Shown: piece by piece, positions 1-8,234 of the stretch
Layout: each line of letters begins with the position of its first letter
Position numbering within the stretch: the first letter of the stretch is position 1
From: Deltaproteobacteria bacterium
GTDB lineage: Bacteria > SAR324 > JACQKK01
Reading direction: 5' to 3'
NCBI GenBank assembly: GCA_029858505.1
Contig: JAOUEW010000001.1
Span: forward strand, 918,142-982,141
Length of the DNA: 64,000 bases
Program-made: the position numbers and the translations under genes
Notes under the pieces: model-generated
What the model was told of the DNA's origin: nothing
The model's input: the letters and a program-made list of their open reading frames with translations, nothing else
Databases searched by the model: none

Positions 1-2267
1 TCTTTCGAACGCTTCATGCAGCGGTCGGCTTGTTGCGTTTTTCCCATGCGGCGGTACACCAAGCCCAGGTTGTTCCAGGCGTTGGCGTTGGCGCGGTCTT
101 TGGCCACCGCCCGCACCAGGCAGCGCCGGGCGGATGTATCGTTCTTCTGGCGGAAGTGGGCCACCCCCAGGGCGTTCCAGGCCGCGGCCAAGCCTCGGTT
201 CAGCGACAAGGCTTTTTCATAATGGCCCATGGCTTTGCGTAGGTCTCCCAATTCATCCAGGGCCAGCCCCAGGTTGTACCAAATTTTCCCCTCCCTCGGG
301 TTGAGCTTCAGGGCCGACTCCATGGCCCGCTGGGCATCCGCCGCGCGCTTCAGGCGGAAGTACACGTTCCCCAAGTTAAACCACCCCCGGAAGTCTCCGG
401 GGTCCAGGGCCACCAGCCGTTCCAGGGCGGCCATGGCGTCTTCCAGCCGCCCCATGCGGTAAACCAAATCGGCTCGCTCCCGCCAATAGCGGGGGTCGTG
501 GCTAAATTCGCCCTGCAGCCGATTCAACACGTCCAGGGCATCGTCCAGTTTGTTTTTGGTCAGGAACTCACGGGCCAGGGCCAGGTCGGTTTCCAGGTAG
601 CCTTTGTCCCAGGCGCTCAGGCGGTTCATGCAGCGGTCGGCGTCTTGGTTCATGCCCGCATCCCGATACATCTGGGCCATGTCTTGCCAAGTACGGGGGG
701 GCAGCAGCCCCCGTTCCAACAACCGTTCCAGCTGGGCCAAAAATTCTTTGGCCCGCCCCGCCGCCAGATACACAGGGTAAAACTCCTTCCAGGATGCCGG
801 TAGATAGGCCAAGTGTTGGCGCAGGTTGTCCAGGCATTCGGCAGCCTTGGCAAATTCTCGGTGGGCGTGAAAGTAGTCGGCCAGGGGCTTCCAGGTGCTC
901 CACTCGTTTTGGTTCACCGTTTTGGCCCGGGCGTAACGTTCAAAGGCCAAATCCATCTGTTCCCGAGAATGGGCGATTTCTCCCAAGTGCTGCCAAGCGT
1001 TCACCCGGTCGTCTTGGTGGTTCACCACGGTGAGAAAACAATTTTCGGCTTCATCGGGCTTGCTGTTCAGCAGCAGCCGTTGGCCTAGTTGCTCCCACAG
1101 GTCAATCACCTGGCCGGTGGTGCTTTTCACTTTGCCCAGGTGGCTGTAGGCCTCTAACGGGTAGCCTTGAGAAAGAGACAGCCGGGCCAGCAGCAGCCGG
1201 GAGTCCTCATCCTCCGGCTCCAGGGTAAGCAGGTGGCGCAGTAGCCGGATGGCATCGCTGGCGGCATGGGTGCGCTGGTGAATCAACGCCAATTCCCGCA
1301 GCAGTGCTTTATCTTCGGGGTTTGCTTTCAGCATCACCGCCACGGCTTGCTTCCACTTGTGGTAGTTGGGGTCGGCAGAGCGGGCATATATTTGACGCAG
1401 CAGGGACCAGGCTTCGGTGTCTCCAGGGTTCAGTTCCACCACCCGCAGCAGGCATTTTTCGGCCTCGTTGCGCCCCTGCTGGTGATAGTATTCTCCCAGG
1501 TTAAACCAGATATCCGGGTCGGTGGAGTCTAGGGAGGCGGCTTTTTCGTAGGCTTCTTCTCCGGCGGAACCCTGCCCCATTTTGACGAAGGCATTGCCCA
1601 GGTTGTTCCAGGCTTGGGCAAACTGGTTGTTCCACTGGATGGCTTTCAGGTAATAATCGCGGGCTTCCTCGTATTTTTCCTGGCGGGCGGCCACCAACCC
1701 CAGGTTGTTCCAGGCTTCAAAGTCGGTTTGGTCCAAATCCACCGCTTGAGAAAACGTTTCCCTGGCCAGATCCAGCTCTCCCCGCCGCAGGTGGTGCATG
1801 CCCACCCGCCGCCGTGCTTCATACTCGGTGGGGTCCAGGGCCATGGCTTTGCGAAAGCACTCGACCGCCTCATCTCCTCGGCCGCGCTGCTCCATCACCC
1901 CGCCCAAATTGGCCCAGGCTCGGTGATCGTTGGGTTCTAGCCGCACCACGGTGCGATAGGCTTCCTCGGCCCGTTCCCATTGGCTGGTCTGGCTGAGGGT
2001 TTGCCCCAGCTGGTACCAGACTTCCTTAAATTCGGGGGCCAGTTCCACCGCGGCGGTGAAGCACTGAATGGATTCGTCCAGGTCCCCCAGCCGATAGGTA
2101 ATCATGCCCAACAGGTAATGGTTGGAGGGATTGGCGGGGTCTTCATCCAGCATGGCCAGCACCTTGCGCAGCATGGTGCGCAGACCCAGATCATCGGTGG
2201 GCAAATCGGCAAACCAATCCGGTTCGGAATGGGCTGATGGGGCAGACACCTGGGGGTCCATGGTCAT
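1..2267 (-). CDS. TPR-repeat protein, C-terminus beyond window edge
   Basis: Reading the minus strand from the ATG at 2267 gives an uninterrupted frame to the window edge, at least 755 residues without a stop. Nearly the whole length is tetratricopeptide repeats of about 34 residues, with recurring A-W-N-N-L-G, W-F-N-L-G and W-Y-N-L-G helix-A signatures and alternating A-x-x-x-Y/F-E/R-x-A helix-B patterns. No signal peptide or membrane segment is visible and no catalytic domain appears in the part present. An in-frame stop just upstream (2277-2279) limits the start to 2267 or the ATG at 2261; no clear ribosome-binding site precedes either. TPR arrays are protein-interaction scaffolds. A C-terminal enzyme domain, for example an O-GlcNAc-transferase-like glycosyltransferase, could lie outside the window. 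The gene diverges from the flagellar operon. Confidence 0.85.
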   Translation of the reverse strand, partial: MTMDPQVSAPSAHSEPDWFADLPTDDLGLRTMLRKVLAMLDEDPANPSNHYLLGMITYRLGDLDESIQCFTAAVELAPEFKEVWYQLGQTLSQTSQWERAEEAYRTVVRLEPNDHRAWANLGGVMEQRGRGDEAVECFRKAMALDPTEYEARRRVGMHHLRRGELDLARETFSQAVDLDQTDFEAWNNLGLVAARQEKYEEARDYYLKAIQWNNQFAQAWNNLGNAFVKMGQGSAGEEAYEKAASLDSTDPDIWFNLGEYYHQQGRNEAEKCLLRVVELNPGDTEAWSLLRQIYARSADPNYHKWKQAVAVMLKANPEDKALLRELALIHQRTHAASDAIRLLRHLLTLEPEDEDSRLLLARLSLSQGYPLEAYSHLGKVKSTTGQVIDLWEQLGQRLLLNSKPDEAENCFLTVVNHQDDRVNAWQHLGEIAHSREQMDLAFERYARAKTVNQNEWSTWKPLADYFHAHREFAKAAECLDNLRQHLAYLPASWKEFYPVYLAAGRAKEFLAQLERLLERGLLPPRTWQDMAQMYRDAGMNQDADRCMNRLSAWDKGYLETDLALAREFLTKNKLDDALDVLNRLQGEFSHDPRYWRERADLVYRMGRLEDAMAALERLVALDPGDFRGWFNLGNVYFRLKRAADAQRAMESALKLNPREGKIWYNLGLALDELGDLRKAMGHYEKALSLNRGLAAAWNALGVAHFRQKNDTSARRCLVRAVAKDRANANAWNNLGLVYRRMGKTQQADRCMKRSK

Positions 2268-2410
2268 GGCAAACCGCTATGGGCCGGGGGGAACCAATTG
2301 AACAAGCAGGACAGGAAAATCCACTTGAGAGATAAAAAATCTGTTTGAAAATCAATCTCCAGCATAAGGAACTTCCAGGGTGGGGTCAAGCCAGGAGGCC
2401 TGGATGCCTG

Positions 2411-2442
2411 CCCTTGTTCCCTTTCCCGCATGGGAACAAGGG
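2411..2442. promoter_or_regulatory. 11-bp perfect inverted repeat upstream of the flgF promoter
   Basis: CCCTTGTTCCC (2411-2421) and GGGAACAAGGG (2432-2442) are perfect inverted repeats around a 10-nt spacer. The centre lies about 75 bp upstream of the expected start site of the sigma-54-type promoter at 2473-2489. That placement suits an enhancer-binding activator (FleQ/FlrC-like), though this is inference. A terminator is less likely because the flanking genes diverge and no proper T-tract follows on either strand. Confidence 0.5.
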
Positions 2443-2472
2443 GTTTTCTCTATTCTGGGGGTTCTTAGAAAA

Positions 2473-2489
2473 CTGGCATAGCCTCTGCA
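2473..2489 (+). promoter_or_regulatory. Sigma-54 (-24/-12) promoter of the flgF operon
   Basis: CTGGCATAGCCTCTGCA carries the invariant GG (2475-2476) and GC (2487-2488) with exactly 10 bp between them. It matches the consensus YTGGCACGrNNNTTGCW in most positions. Transcription would start near 2500, about 50 bp before the flgF ATG. RpoN control of rod, ring and hook genes is well established in many flagellated bacteria. Confidence 0.7.
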
Positions 2490-2548
2490 TTCATTTGGGG
2501 TGTGAGTTCCGCCCTTGGGCGGCCCAGCCACCCCCATCGGGATAGACC

Positions 2549-3328
2549 ATGAGACCCCAAGCTTCGTTTCCCCTGGTTTCCTACGGCAAGGCCTTGGAAC
2601 GTCAGATGGAAGCCATTTCCAACAACTTGGCCAACATTGACACCAACGGCTACAAACAAGACCAGCCCAGCTTTCAGGCGGTGTTTGCCCAAACCATGGG
2701 TACCCCCAATATGTCGGATGAGGAAGGATTCTTCGACATGGAGCACCTGCCCCCTTACAGCGGGGTGGGGCAAAGCTTCGTGACGGTGGCCGACATGGGC
2801 AAAGATTACACCCCCGGCCGTCTGGTGACCACCAACAACCAACTGGATTTTGCCCTGCCCGACAAAGAGTCTTTCTTTTCGGTGAATACCCCCCAGGGAG
2901 AGCGGTATACCCGTGCCGGGGCTTTCCGGCTGAACCCGGACAATAAACTGGTGACCGTGGAGGGTTTTCAGGTCAACGGGAAAGACGGCCCTATTACCCT
3001 GGATGGCCAAGACATTCAAGTGAGCGAAGACGGTTTGTTTACCGTGGATGGCAAGAAAATGGGCGGGTTCAAGATTGTGACCTTTCCCAACCCCGACCGG
3101 CTGCAAAAACTGGGTTATGGCCTGTTTGCCCCGGTGGATGAAGCCAACCCGGCCCGGGTGCAAGAAACCGTGAAAGTGATGCAGGGGGTTACCGAGTCCT
3201 CCAACGTGAACGCCATGAAGGAAATGGCCAAAATGATCGAGGCCAACCATGCCTACACGGCCATGCAAAAGGCCATTGGGTCTGAAGACGACATGAACAA
3301 AAAGGCCATTAGTTTGGCCCAGGTGTAA
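2549..3328 (+). CDS. flgF: Flagellar basal-body rod protein FlgF
   Basis: The 259-residue product is a proximal rod component of the periplasmic flagellar axle. The N-terminal rod signature I-S-N-N-L-A-N-I-D-T-N-G-Y-K lies around residues 23-36. The C-terminal FlgF/FlgG helix (S-N-V-N-A-M-K-E-M followed by an A-Y-T-A-M-Q-K-A stretch) is also present. There is no cleavable signal, as expected for export through the flagellar type III apparatus. Length is typical (about 250 aa). It is the first gene behind the sigma-54 promoter and lies 45 bp before flgG, in the usual flgF-flgG order. The ribosome-binding site is weak, but the start agrees with the conserved N-terminus. Confidence 0.96.
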   Translation: MRPQASFPLVSYGKALERQMEAISNNLANIDTNGYKQDQPSFQAVFAQTMGTPNMSDEEGFFDMEHLPPYSGVGQSFVTVADMGKDYTPGRLVTTNNQLDFALPDKESFFSVNTPQGERYTRAGAFRLNPDNKLVTVEGFQVNGKDGPITLDGQDIQVSEDGLFTVDGKKMGGFKIVTFPNPDRLQKLGYGLFAPVDEANPARVQETVKVMQGVTESSNVNAMKEMAKMIEANHAYTAMQKAIGSEDDMNKKAISLAQV

Positions 3329-3373
3329 TCCACAAGCTTTTTCACACACTCATCCACCTTTGGAGAACCTGCC

Positions 3374-4162
3374 ATGATGCGCTCCCTGTATACCTCGGCT
3401 ACCGGCATGGGCGTTCAACAACGCCAGATTGACACCGTGGCCAACAACTTGGCCAACGTAGACACCGCGGGCTACAAGAAAAGCCGAAACAATTTTGAAG
3501 ACCTGCTGTATCAAATCGACAAGATGGCCGGCGCCCAATCTTCCCAAAACACCACGGTTCCCGTGGGGATTCACTCCGGCCATGGCGCCACCCACGTGTC
3601 CACCGAGAAAATTTTTACCCAAGGGAACATGCGCAACACCGGCATTGAGCTGGACGTGGCGGTGGAGGGCAACGGGTTCTTTCAGATTCTTCAGCCTTCC
3701 GGCGCCATTGCCTACAGCCGGGCGGGGAACTTTCAACGCGATCAACAGGGCCGCTTGGTGACCCAGGAGGGCTTTCCCCTGGAGCCAGAAATTAACATTC
3801 CCAAAGACGCCCGCAAGGTGCAGATCAACCGCGACGGGTCGGTGATGGTGTGGGTGGGGGATGAAGCCCAGCCCACCACCGTGGGAACCATTCAGCTGGC
3901 CCGCTTTGTGAACCCGGCGGGGCTCACCCCCCTGGGCCACAACTTGTATGCCCCGTCGGTGGCCTCGGGCAATGCCGTGGTAGAAAACCCCGGTCAGAAC
4001 GGCATGGGGGCTCTGCTGCAAGGCTTCTTGGAGATGTCGAACGTGAGCGTGGTGGATGAAATGATCAACATGATCGTGGCCCAACGGGCCTACGAGGTGA
4101 ACTCCAAAGCCATTCAAACCTCGGACGACATGCTGAAGACGGCCAACAACATTATTCGTTAA
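3374..4162 (+). CDS. flgG: Flagellar distal rod protein FlgG
   Basis: The 262-residue protein forms the distal rod that passes through the P and L rings. The rod signature V-A-N-N-L-A-N-V-D-T-A-G-Y-K is near residues 22-35. The C-terminal helix begins with S-N-V-S-V-V-D-E-M-I and continues through A-Q-R-A-Y-E, the diagnostic FlgG ending. Length matches the family (260-262 aa). A TTTGGAGA ribosome-binding site precedes the ATG. It sits between flgF and flgA, as in many proteobacterial flg operons. Confidence 0.98.
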   Translation: MMRSLYTSATGMGVQQRQIDTVANNLANVDTAGYKKSRNNFEDLLYQIDKMAGAQSSQNTTVPVGIHSGHGATHVSTEKIFTQGNMRNTGIELDVAVEGNGFFQILQPSGAIAYSRAGNFQRDQQGRLVTQEGFPLEPEINIPKDARKVQINRDGSVMVWVGDEAQPTTVGTIQLARFVNPAGLTPLGHNLYAPSVASGNAVVENPGQNGMGALLQGFLEMSNVSVVDEMINMIVAQRAYEVNSKAIQTSDDMLKTANNIIR

Positions 4163-4224
4163 TCGCGCAGTTGAACCCTAAGCCGTTCACCTTTGACCAC
4201 TGGATGTGACCAAGGGATACCCAT

Positions 4225-5283
4225 ATGAAAAAGCCTTCTCATCACCAGCATCACCATTCGCATCATCCTTCCCCTCGCATTGGGCTGGCCTTGTTCATTT
4301 TGGCCCTGACCTGGGTGGCTCCCCTGTTTGCCCATGGAGAGCCTGTCTCTCAAGACCCCGCCGCCCCAGAGATGGTGGAGATTCACCTGTCTGAGCGGGC
4401 CGAGGTCACCCGGGATCAATACACCCTGGGAGAAGTGGCCACCCTGTCGGGAGCGGATGAAAGCACCTTAGAGGCGCTGCGGTCGGTGCCCATGGGCCGC
4501 TCTCCTCAGCCGGGGAAAACCGCCCAACTGAACGGCGCCACGGTGATCAACCGCCTGCGGGGCAGCTTGCTGCCGGAGCGGATTCGGCTGGACCGGGCCG
4601 CCCAGGTGACCATCGTTCGCCGGGCCAACCGGGTTTCGGGGGATGTGATTGCCCGGCAGGTGCTGGCCAAGGCCGCCCAAGAAACCGCCGCCGAGACGGG
4701 GGTGGTGAACGTCGAGGATTTGACCCAGGAGGTGGTGACCGTTTTGGCCCCCCTGGACCTGCCAGAGGGTGATTTGGAATGGCGGGTGGAGCGCCAAGGA
4801 CGTGGAGAACCGGGGGGAGACCGGAGTTACTTGGTGGAGGCCGTGGTGGCAGGACGGGTGGAGTGGCGCCAGCCAGTGCGGGTGCGCCAACAAATTCATC
4901 AGACCGTGGCCGTGGCGGCCCGGCCGGTGCGGCTGGGAGATATTCTCCAGCCGGCAGACATTACTCAAAAACGCGTGGTGGTACGGGCGCTACCCGCTGG
5001 GGCCCGTTATATCACCAACCTCACCGAGGCCGTGGGGCAGAAGGCCTTGGCCCCCCTGGCGGAAGGAACCCCCCTGCAAACCACCATGGTGGAAAAACCC
5101 ATGACGGTGAAAGAGGGAAGCAAGGTGACTTTGGTGTATGAAACCCCCAATCTGCTGCTGTCGGTGCCGGGGGTGGCGTTGTCGAACGGCGGCCCAGGAG
5201 ATTTTATCCCGGCCCGCAATCTGGAATCGGGCAAAGTGGTGTATGGCGTGGTGAGCCCGGGCGAACGGCTGAAAGTGAACTAA
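4225..5283 (+). CDS. flgA: Flagellar P-ring assembly chaperone FlgA
   Basis: FlgA is the periplasmic chaperone for P-ring (FlgI) assembly. The 352-residue frame has an unusual histidine-rich N-terminus (H-H-Q-H-H-H-S-H-H within residues 6-14), followed by a hydrophobic signal segment (about 20-36). The C-terminal SAF/FlgA region starts near residue 225 (T-V-A-V-A-A-R-P-V-R-L-G-D-I-L) and includes V-G-Q-K-A-L-A-P-L-A-E-G-T-P-L. The family is usually 220-250 aa, so the central region is enlarged. An AAGGGA ribosome-binding site lies before 4225. A later start nearer the hydrophobic stretch cannot be excluded, and the His tract could then be untranslated. Confidence 0.93.
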   Translation: MKKPSHHQHHHSHHPSPRIGLALFILALTWVAPLFAHGEPVSQDPAAPEMVEIHLSERAEVTRDQYTLGEVATLSGADESTLEALRSVPMGRSPQPGKTAQLNGATVINRLRGSLLPERIRLDRAAQVTIVRRANRVSGDVIARQVLAKAAQETAAETGVVNVEDLTQEVVTVLAPLDLPEGDLEWRVERQGRGEPGGDRSYLVEAVVAGRVEWRQPVRVRQQIHQTVAVAARPVRLGDILQPADITQKRVVVRALPAGARYITNLTEAVGQKALAPLAEGTPLQTTMVEKPMTVKEGSKVTLVYETPNLLLSVPGVALSNGGPGDFIPARNLESGKVVYGVVSPGERLKVN

Positions 5284-5304
5284 CCCAACCCTATTGAACA
5301 ACCC

Positions 5305-6186
5305 ATGAGCTGCCAGATGAAAACAGATCGGATGAAAAAGAATCAAACCCTGGCTTTGTTGTTAGCGCTGGGCGCGGGGCTGGCCGGATGCTCCAGTCTG
5401 CTGGAATTTCCCCCCACGGCGGAAGAAAGGGCCGCCTTGGAGCAGGCCCAAGCCGCCAAAGAAAAACGTGAACCCGTGGCTCCCCAGCATGATCCCCGGT
5501 TCCGGCCTCGGCCGCCGGTGAACACCAACCGCTACCAATATGAAGGCACCCTGTGGCGGGGGGCGTCTTCGTGGGGGAATTTGATGCGCGACCACCGGGC
5601 CCGCTACACGGGTGACCTGCTGACCATCAAAGAACTGAGTAAGGTGATCAAGGTGGCCGATTTGGGCGCCGCCGGGAAAAACGAGACCCCGCCTCCTCCG
5701 CCCCCTGACATGAGCAAAAACCCCGAGTTGGCCATGGCCTATATGCGGGAAATGGTGAGGGCAAAACTGGATCAGGAACAAAATGAAATCCTCCGCTCGA
5801 TTGATTCTGTGGAGGTGGAGGTGGTGCAGGTGCTGCCCAATGGCAACATGGTGGTGAGGGGAATGCACCCGCCCATTTATCGGGACCGAAACCGGGTGAA
5901 ATACCTGTTTACCCTGCAGGGGGTGGTGGCGCCATCGGATGTGATGGATGACAACACCATGTCGGCCACCAAGTTGTCCAAGGCGCAATACAAGATCCGC
6001 CGGATGGTGCGGGGCGATTTCCTGCGCCGCCCCAAATCGGGAGCTGGAGGGTCGGGGCAGGAAGGAAGTTCCGGGTCGGCCATGGGCCGGTTCGCAGACT
6101 TTTTGACGGCGCCCTCTCCCTCGGCAGGTCAGGCTGAAGCCCCCGCTGGCAACTCACAACCCGCGGCCCAGCCCGCCGCAAAATAA
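5305..6186 (+). CDS. flgH: Flagellar L-ring lipoprotein FlgH
   Basis: FlgH forms the outer-membrane L ring around the distal rod. A lipoprotein signal with lipobox L-A-G-C is followed by S-S-L-L-E. The FlgH core contains S-S-W-G-N-L-M-R-D-H-R-A-R-Y, G-D-L-L-T-I, V-E-V-V-Q-V-L-P-N-G-N-M-V-V-R-G and the ending S-K-A-Q-Y-K-I-R-R-M-V-R-G-D-F-L. In-frame ATGs at 5317 and 5332 are alternatives; 5332 (M-K-K-N-Q-T-L) gives the most conventional lipoprotein signal. The C-terminus carries about 55 extra Gly/Ser/Ala/Pro-rich residues. The gene follows flgA by 21 bp and precedes flgI. Confidence 0.95.
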   Translation: MSCQMKTDRMKKNQTLALLLALGAGLAGCSSLLEFPPTAEERAALEQAQAAKEKREPVAPQHDPRFRPRPPVNTNRYQYEGTLWRGASSWGNLMRDHRARYTGDLLTIKELSKVIKVADLGAAGKNETPPPPPPDMSKNPELAMAYMREMVRAKLDQEQNEILRSIDSVEVEVVQVLPNGNMVVRGMHPPIYRDRNRVKYLFTLQGVVAPSDVMDDNTMSATKLSKAQYKIRRMVRGDFLRRPKSGAGGSGQEGSSGSAMGRFADFLTAPSPSAGQAEAPAGNSQPAAQPAAK

Positions 6187-6199
6187 GGAACAGGCACCC

Positions 6200-7372
6200 A
6201 TGAACACAGCAAACGCTCACCTCATGCGCTCGAAACGGTTTCGCTGGCCGGTGCTGGCCCTGTTGCTGACGGGGCTGGCCATGCCTGCCCAGGCCATTCG
6301 GGTGAAGGACGTGGCCTACCTGCGGGGGGCCCGGGACAACCAGCTGATTGGTTACGGCCTGGTGGTGGGGTTGGATGGCACCGGCGATTCTCCGGAAAGC
6401 CTGATGGCCCGCAAGCCCCTGGCCAACGCCCTGGAGCGGATGGCCATCAATCTGCCGCCCAAAGAAATTCGGGGCCGGGGCATCGCGGCGGTGCTGGTGA
6501 CCGCCACCCTGCCTCCCTTCGCCAAGTCGGGGAACCGGTTGGACGTGACGGTGGACGTGTTGGGAGACGCGGTCTCGTTGCGGGGGGGAACCCTGATGCT
6601 GACACTGCTGCACGGCCCCGACCAAGTGGTGTACGCCACCGCCCAGGGCCCCATTACGGGTATTCCCAAAGGCATTGAGCGGGAGGACTTGGGGGGCGGG
6701 CAAGCCCAGGCGGCCGCGACCGATATGGTGAACCCCAAGTCTAGCTTGTTGGCCACCAAGGGCCATGTCATCGGCGGAGCCCTGGTGGAGCGGGAGGTGA
6801 ACCTAAACCTGAACACCCGCTCGCGGATTTTCGTGAACCTGAAACGGGCCGATTTCACCACCTCGTTTCGGCTGGCCAAACTGATCAATCGTGAACTGGG
6901 CGATGGCTCCTCCAAGGCCAAAGACGCCGGCACGGTGGAAGTCTCTGTGCCTGAAAGTTACCTGGGAAAAACCGTGGAGTTGATGGCCCGGATTGAAAAC
7001 CTGGAAATCAACCCCGATTCGGTGGCCAAGGTGGTGCTGGATGAGCGCACGGGCACCATTGTGATGGGGCAGAATGTGCGAATTTCGCCCATTGCCATTT
7101 CCCTGGGGAAAATGACCATCGAAGTGCGGCCCACGGCGGCCAACCCGGCTCCGGCAGCGGCGGCAGCCCCGGGGGAGGAAAACCCCCAGGAAACCGCCCT
7201 CACCCGGCTGGAAAACGAAGAACCCGCCATCATCTTGTTCAAGGGGGAAGTGGACTTGAAAGAGGTGGTGGATGGACTCAACAAAATCGGCGCATCTAGC
7301 CATGATTTGGTACAAGTCTTGAAGTCTATTAAGACAGCCGGTGCTTTGCATGCCGACCTGGAAATCCGCTAA
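6200..7372 (+). CDS. flgI: Flagellar P-ring protein FlgI
   Basis: FlgI polymerises into the periplasmic P ring, a bushing in the peptidoglycan layer. A Sec signal peptide ends near M-P-A-Q-A, followed by the mature start I-R-V-K-D-V-A-Y-L-R-G-A-R-D-N-Q-L. The conserved G-L-V-V-G-L-D-G-T-G-D-S and N-G-L-N-K-I-G-A-type ending (here D-G-L-N-K-I-G-A-S-S-H-D-L-V) are present. At 390 aa it is slightly long because of an Ala/Pro-rich insert near residues 313-335. An AAGGAA ribosome-binding site precedes the ATG, 13 bp after flgH. M9 (6224) is an alternative start. Confidence 0.98.
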   Translation: MNTANAHLMRSKRFRWPVLALLLTGLAMPAQAIRVKDVAYLRGARDNQLIGYGLVVGLDGTGDSPESLMARKPLANALERMAINLPPKEIRGRGIAAVLVTATLPPFAKSGNRLDVTVDVLGDAVSLRGGTLMLTLLHGPDQVVYATAQGPITGIPKGIEREDLGGGQAQAAATDMVNPKSSLLATKGHVIGGALVEREVNLNLNTRSRIFVNLKRADFTTSFRLAKLINRELGDGSSKAKDAGTVEVSVPESYLGKTVELMARIENLEINPDSVAKVVLDERTGTIVMGQNVRISPIAISLGKMTIEVRPTAANPAPAAAAAPGEENPQETALTRLENEEPAIILFKGEVDLKEVVDGLNKIGASSHDLVQVLKSIKTAGALHADLEIR

Positions 7373-7430
7373 CCGCGGAGGATTCGGTTGTTACGGATAA
7401 GTCGCTGTTATATAAAGAGAAGGAGATGCC

Positions 7431-7811
7431 ATGCGGTTCAACGCCAACCTTCCCGTCCTGTCGGACGAGCGGACGATCCGGAATCAAATGAAGGCCGAGG
7501 GGCAAAAAACTGCCCTCTCTGCCCAGGAAATGCAACGGTTGAAAGACACCGCCCAGGAGTTTGAAGCCCTGCTGCTGGAGCGGATGGTGAAAGACATGCG
7601 GCTGTCCATTCCCCGGGCAGATTTGTTTGGAGACAGCCAAGCTCAAGACCTGTTCCAGGAAATGCTGGACGGAGAATATTCCCGGTTGATGACCCGCCGG
7701 GGGGGCATTGGGGTGGCCGACTTCATGGTTTCCCGGATGAGCCCCCACGCCGCGAACGCGGACAAGGGGAAAACCGGCCTCAAGTTCCAGGCCGCTCTGC
7801 CGATACGGTAA
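7431..7811 (+). CDS. flgJ: Rod-binding FlgJ, N-terminal domain only
   Basis: The 126-residue protein matches the rod-cap (rod-binding) domain of FlgJ, including A-Q-E-F-E-A-L-L-L-E-R-M-V-K-D-M-R and F-Q-E-M-L-D-G-E-Y-S-R. The C-terminal muramidase domain found in enteric FlgJ is absent. Single-domain FlgJ is common in alphaproteobacteria and other groups and implies a separate peptidoglycan hydrolase elsewhere. An AAGGAGA ribosome-binding site lies at the right distance. Its position directly after flgI supports the call. Confidence 0.93.
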   Translation: MRFNANLPVLSDERTIRNQMKAEGQKTALSAQEMQRLKDTAQEFEALLLERMVKDMRLSIPRADLFGDSQAQDLFQEMLDGEYSRLMTRRGGIGVADFMVSRMSPHAANADKGKTGLKFQAALPIR

Positions 7812-7893
7812 ACAGGAGGGCTCTATCCTGCCTCTGGCCGATTGACCGGCCAGCCCAGGCGCCCCCCGAGCGGAACATTTGGAGGATGATCCG

Positions 7894-8196
7894 ATGAAAG
7901 TACAAGGAAACGACCCGGCCAAAGTCACCGATTTGTCGGTGAACCACGCCAAAGGCCGAGATCAGGTTCCGGCCAAAGGAACCGCCATCGGCCAATATCG
8001 GGAAGATGGCGTGTTGGTGAACCGCCAATCCCTCACCATTCATAAGGTGCGGGAGGCGATTAAGGCCGAACCTGAAGTGCGGGCCGACAAGGTGGCCCAA
8101 CTGAAGGACCAGGTGAGGAAAGGGAACTACCAGGTGGATTCGGCCAAACTGGCCGAGCGGATGCTCACGGCTTCCCTGCGGGAAGACATTGAGTAG
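7894..8196 (+). CDS. flgM: Anti-sigma-28 factor FlgM
   Basis: FlgM holds the flagellar sigma factor FliA inactive until the hook is complete and FlgM is exported. The product is 100 aa, the family size. The N-terminal half looks disordered, while the C-terminal half has the sigma-binding pattern R-A-D-K-V-A-Q-L-K-D-Q-V-R-K-G-N-Y-Q-V, then A-K-L-A-E-R-M. The ATG at 7894 is chosen because a perfect GGAGG lies at 7881-7885. A TTG at 7879 would place that site inside the gene. It is followed by flgN, the usual order. Confidence 0.93.
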   Translation: MKVQGNDPAKVTDLSVNHAKGRDQVPAKGTAIGQYREDGVLVNRQSLTIHKVREAIKAEPEVRADKVAQLKDQVRKGNYQVDSAKLAERMLTASLREDIE

Positions 8197-8234
8197 CCCT
8201 GATGGTTTCTGACCGTCTCCCCGGAGGACATCCC

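Noticed and set aside
2465..4117. Long minus-strand ORFs (294 and 255 codons) opposite flgF and flgG
   Set aside because: They are antisense shadows of highly conserved flagellar genes, with His/Gly-rich, low-quality translations typical of the reverse frame of GC-rich genes.
7834..7853. CTGGCC/GGCCAG hairpin between flgJ and flgM as a terminator
   Set aside because: The stem is 6 bp with no T-tract, and the genes are evidently one operon.
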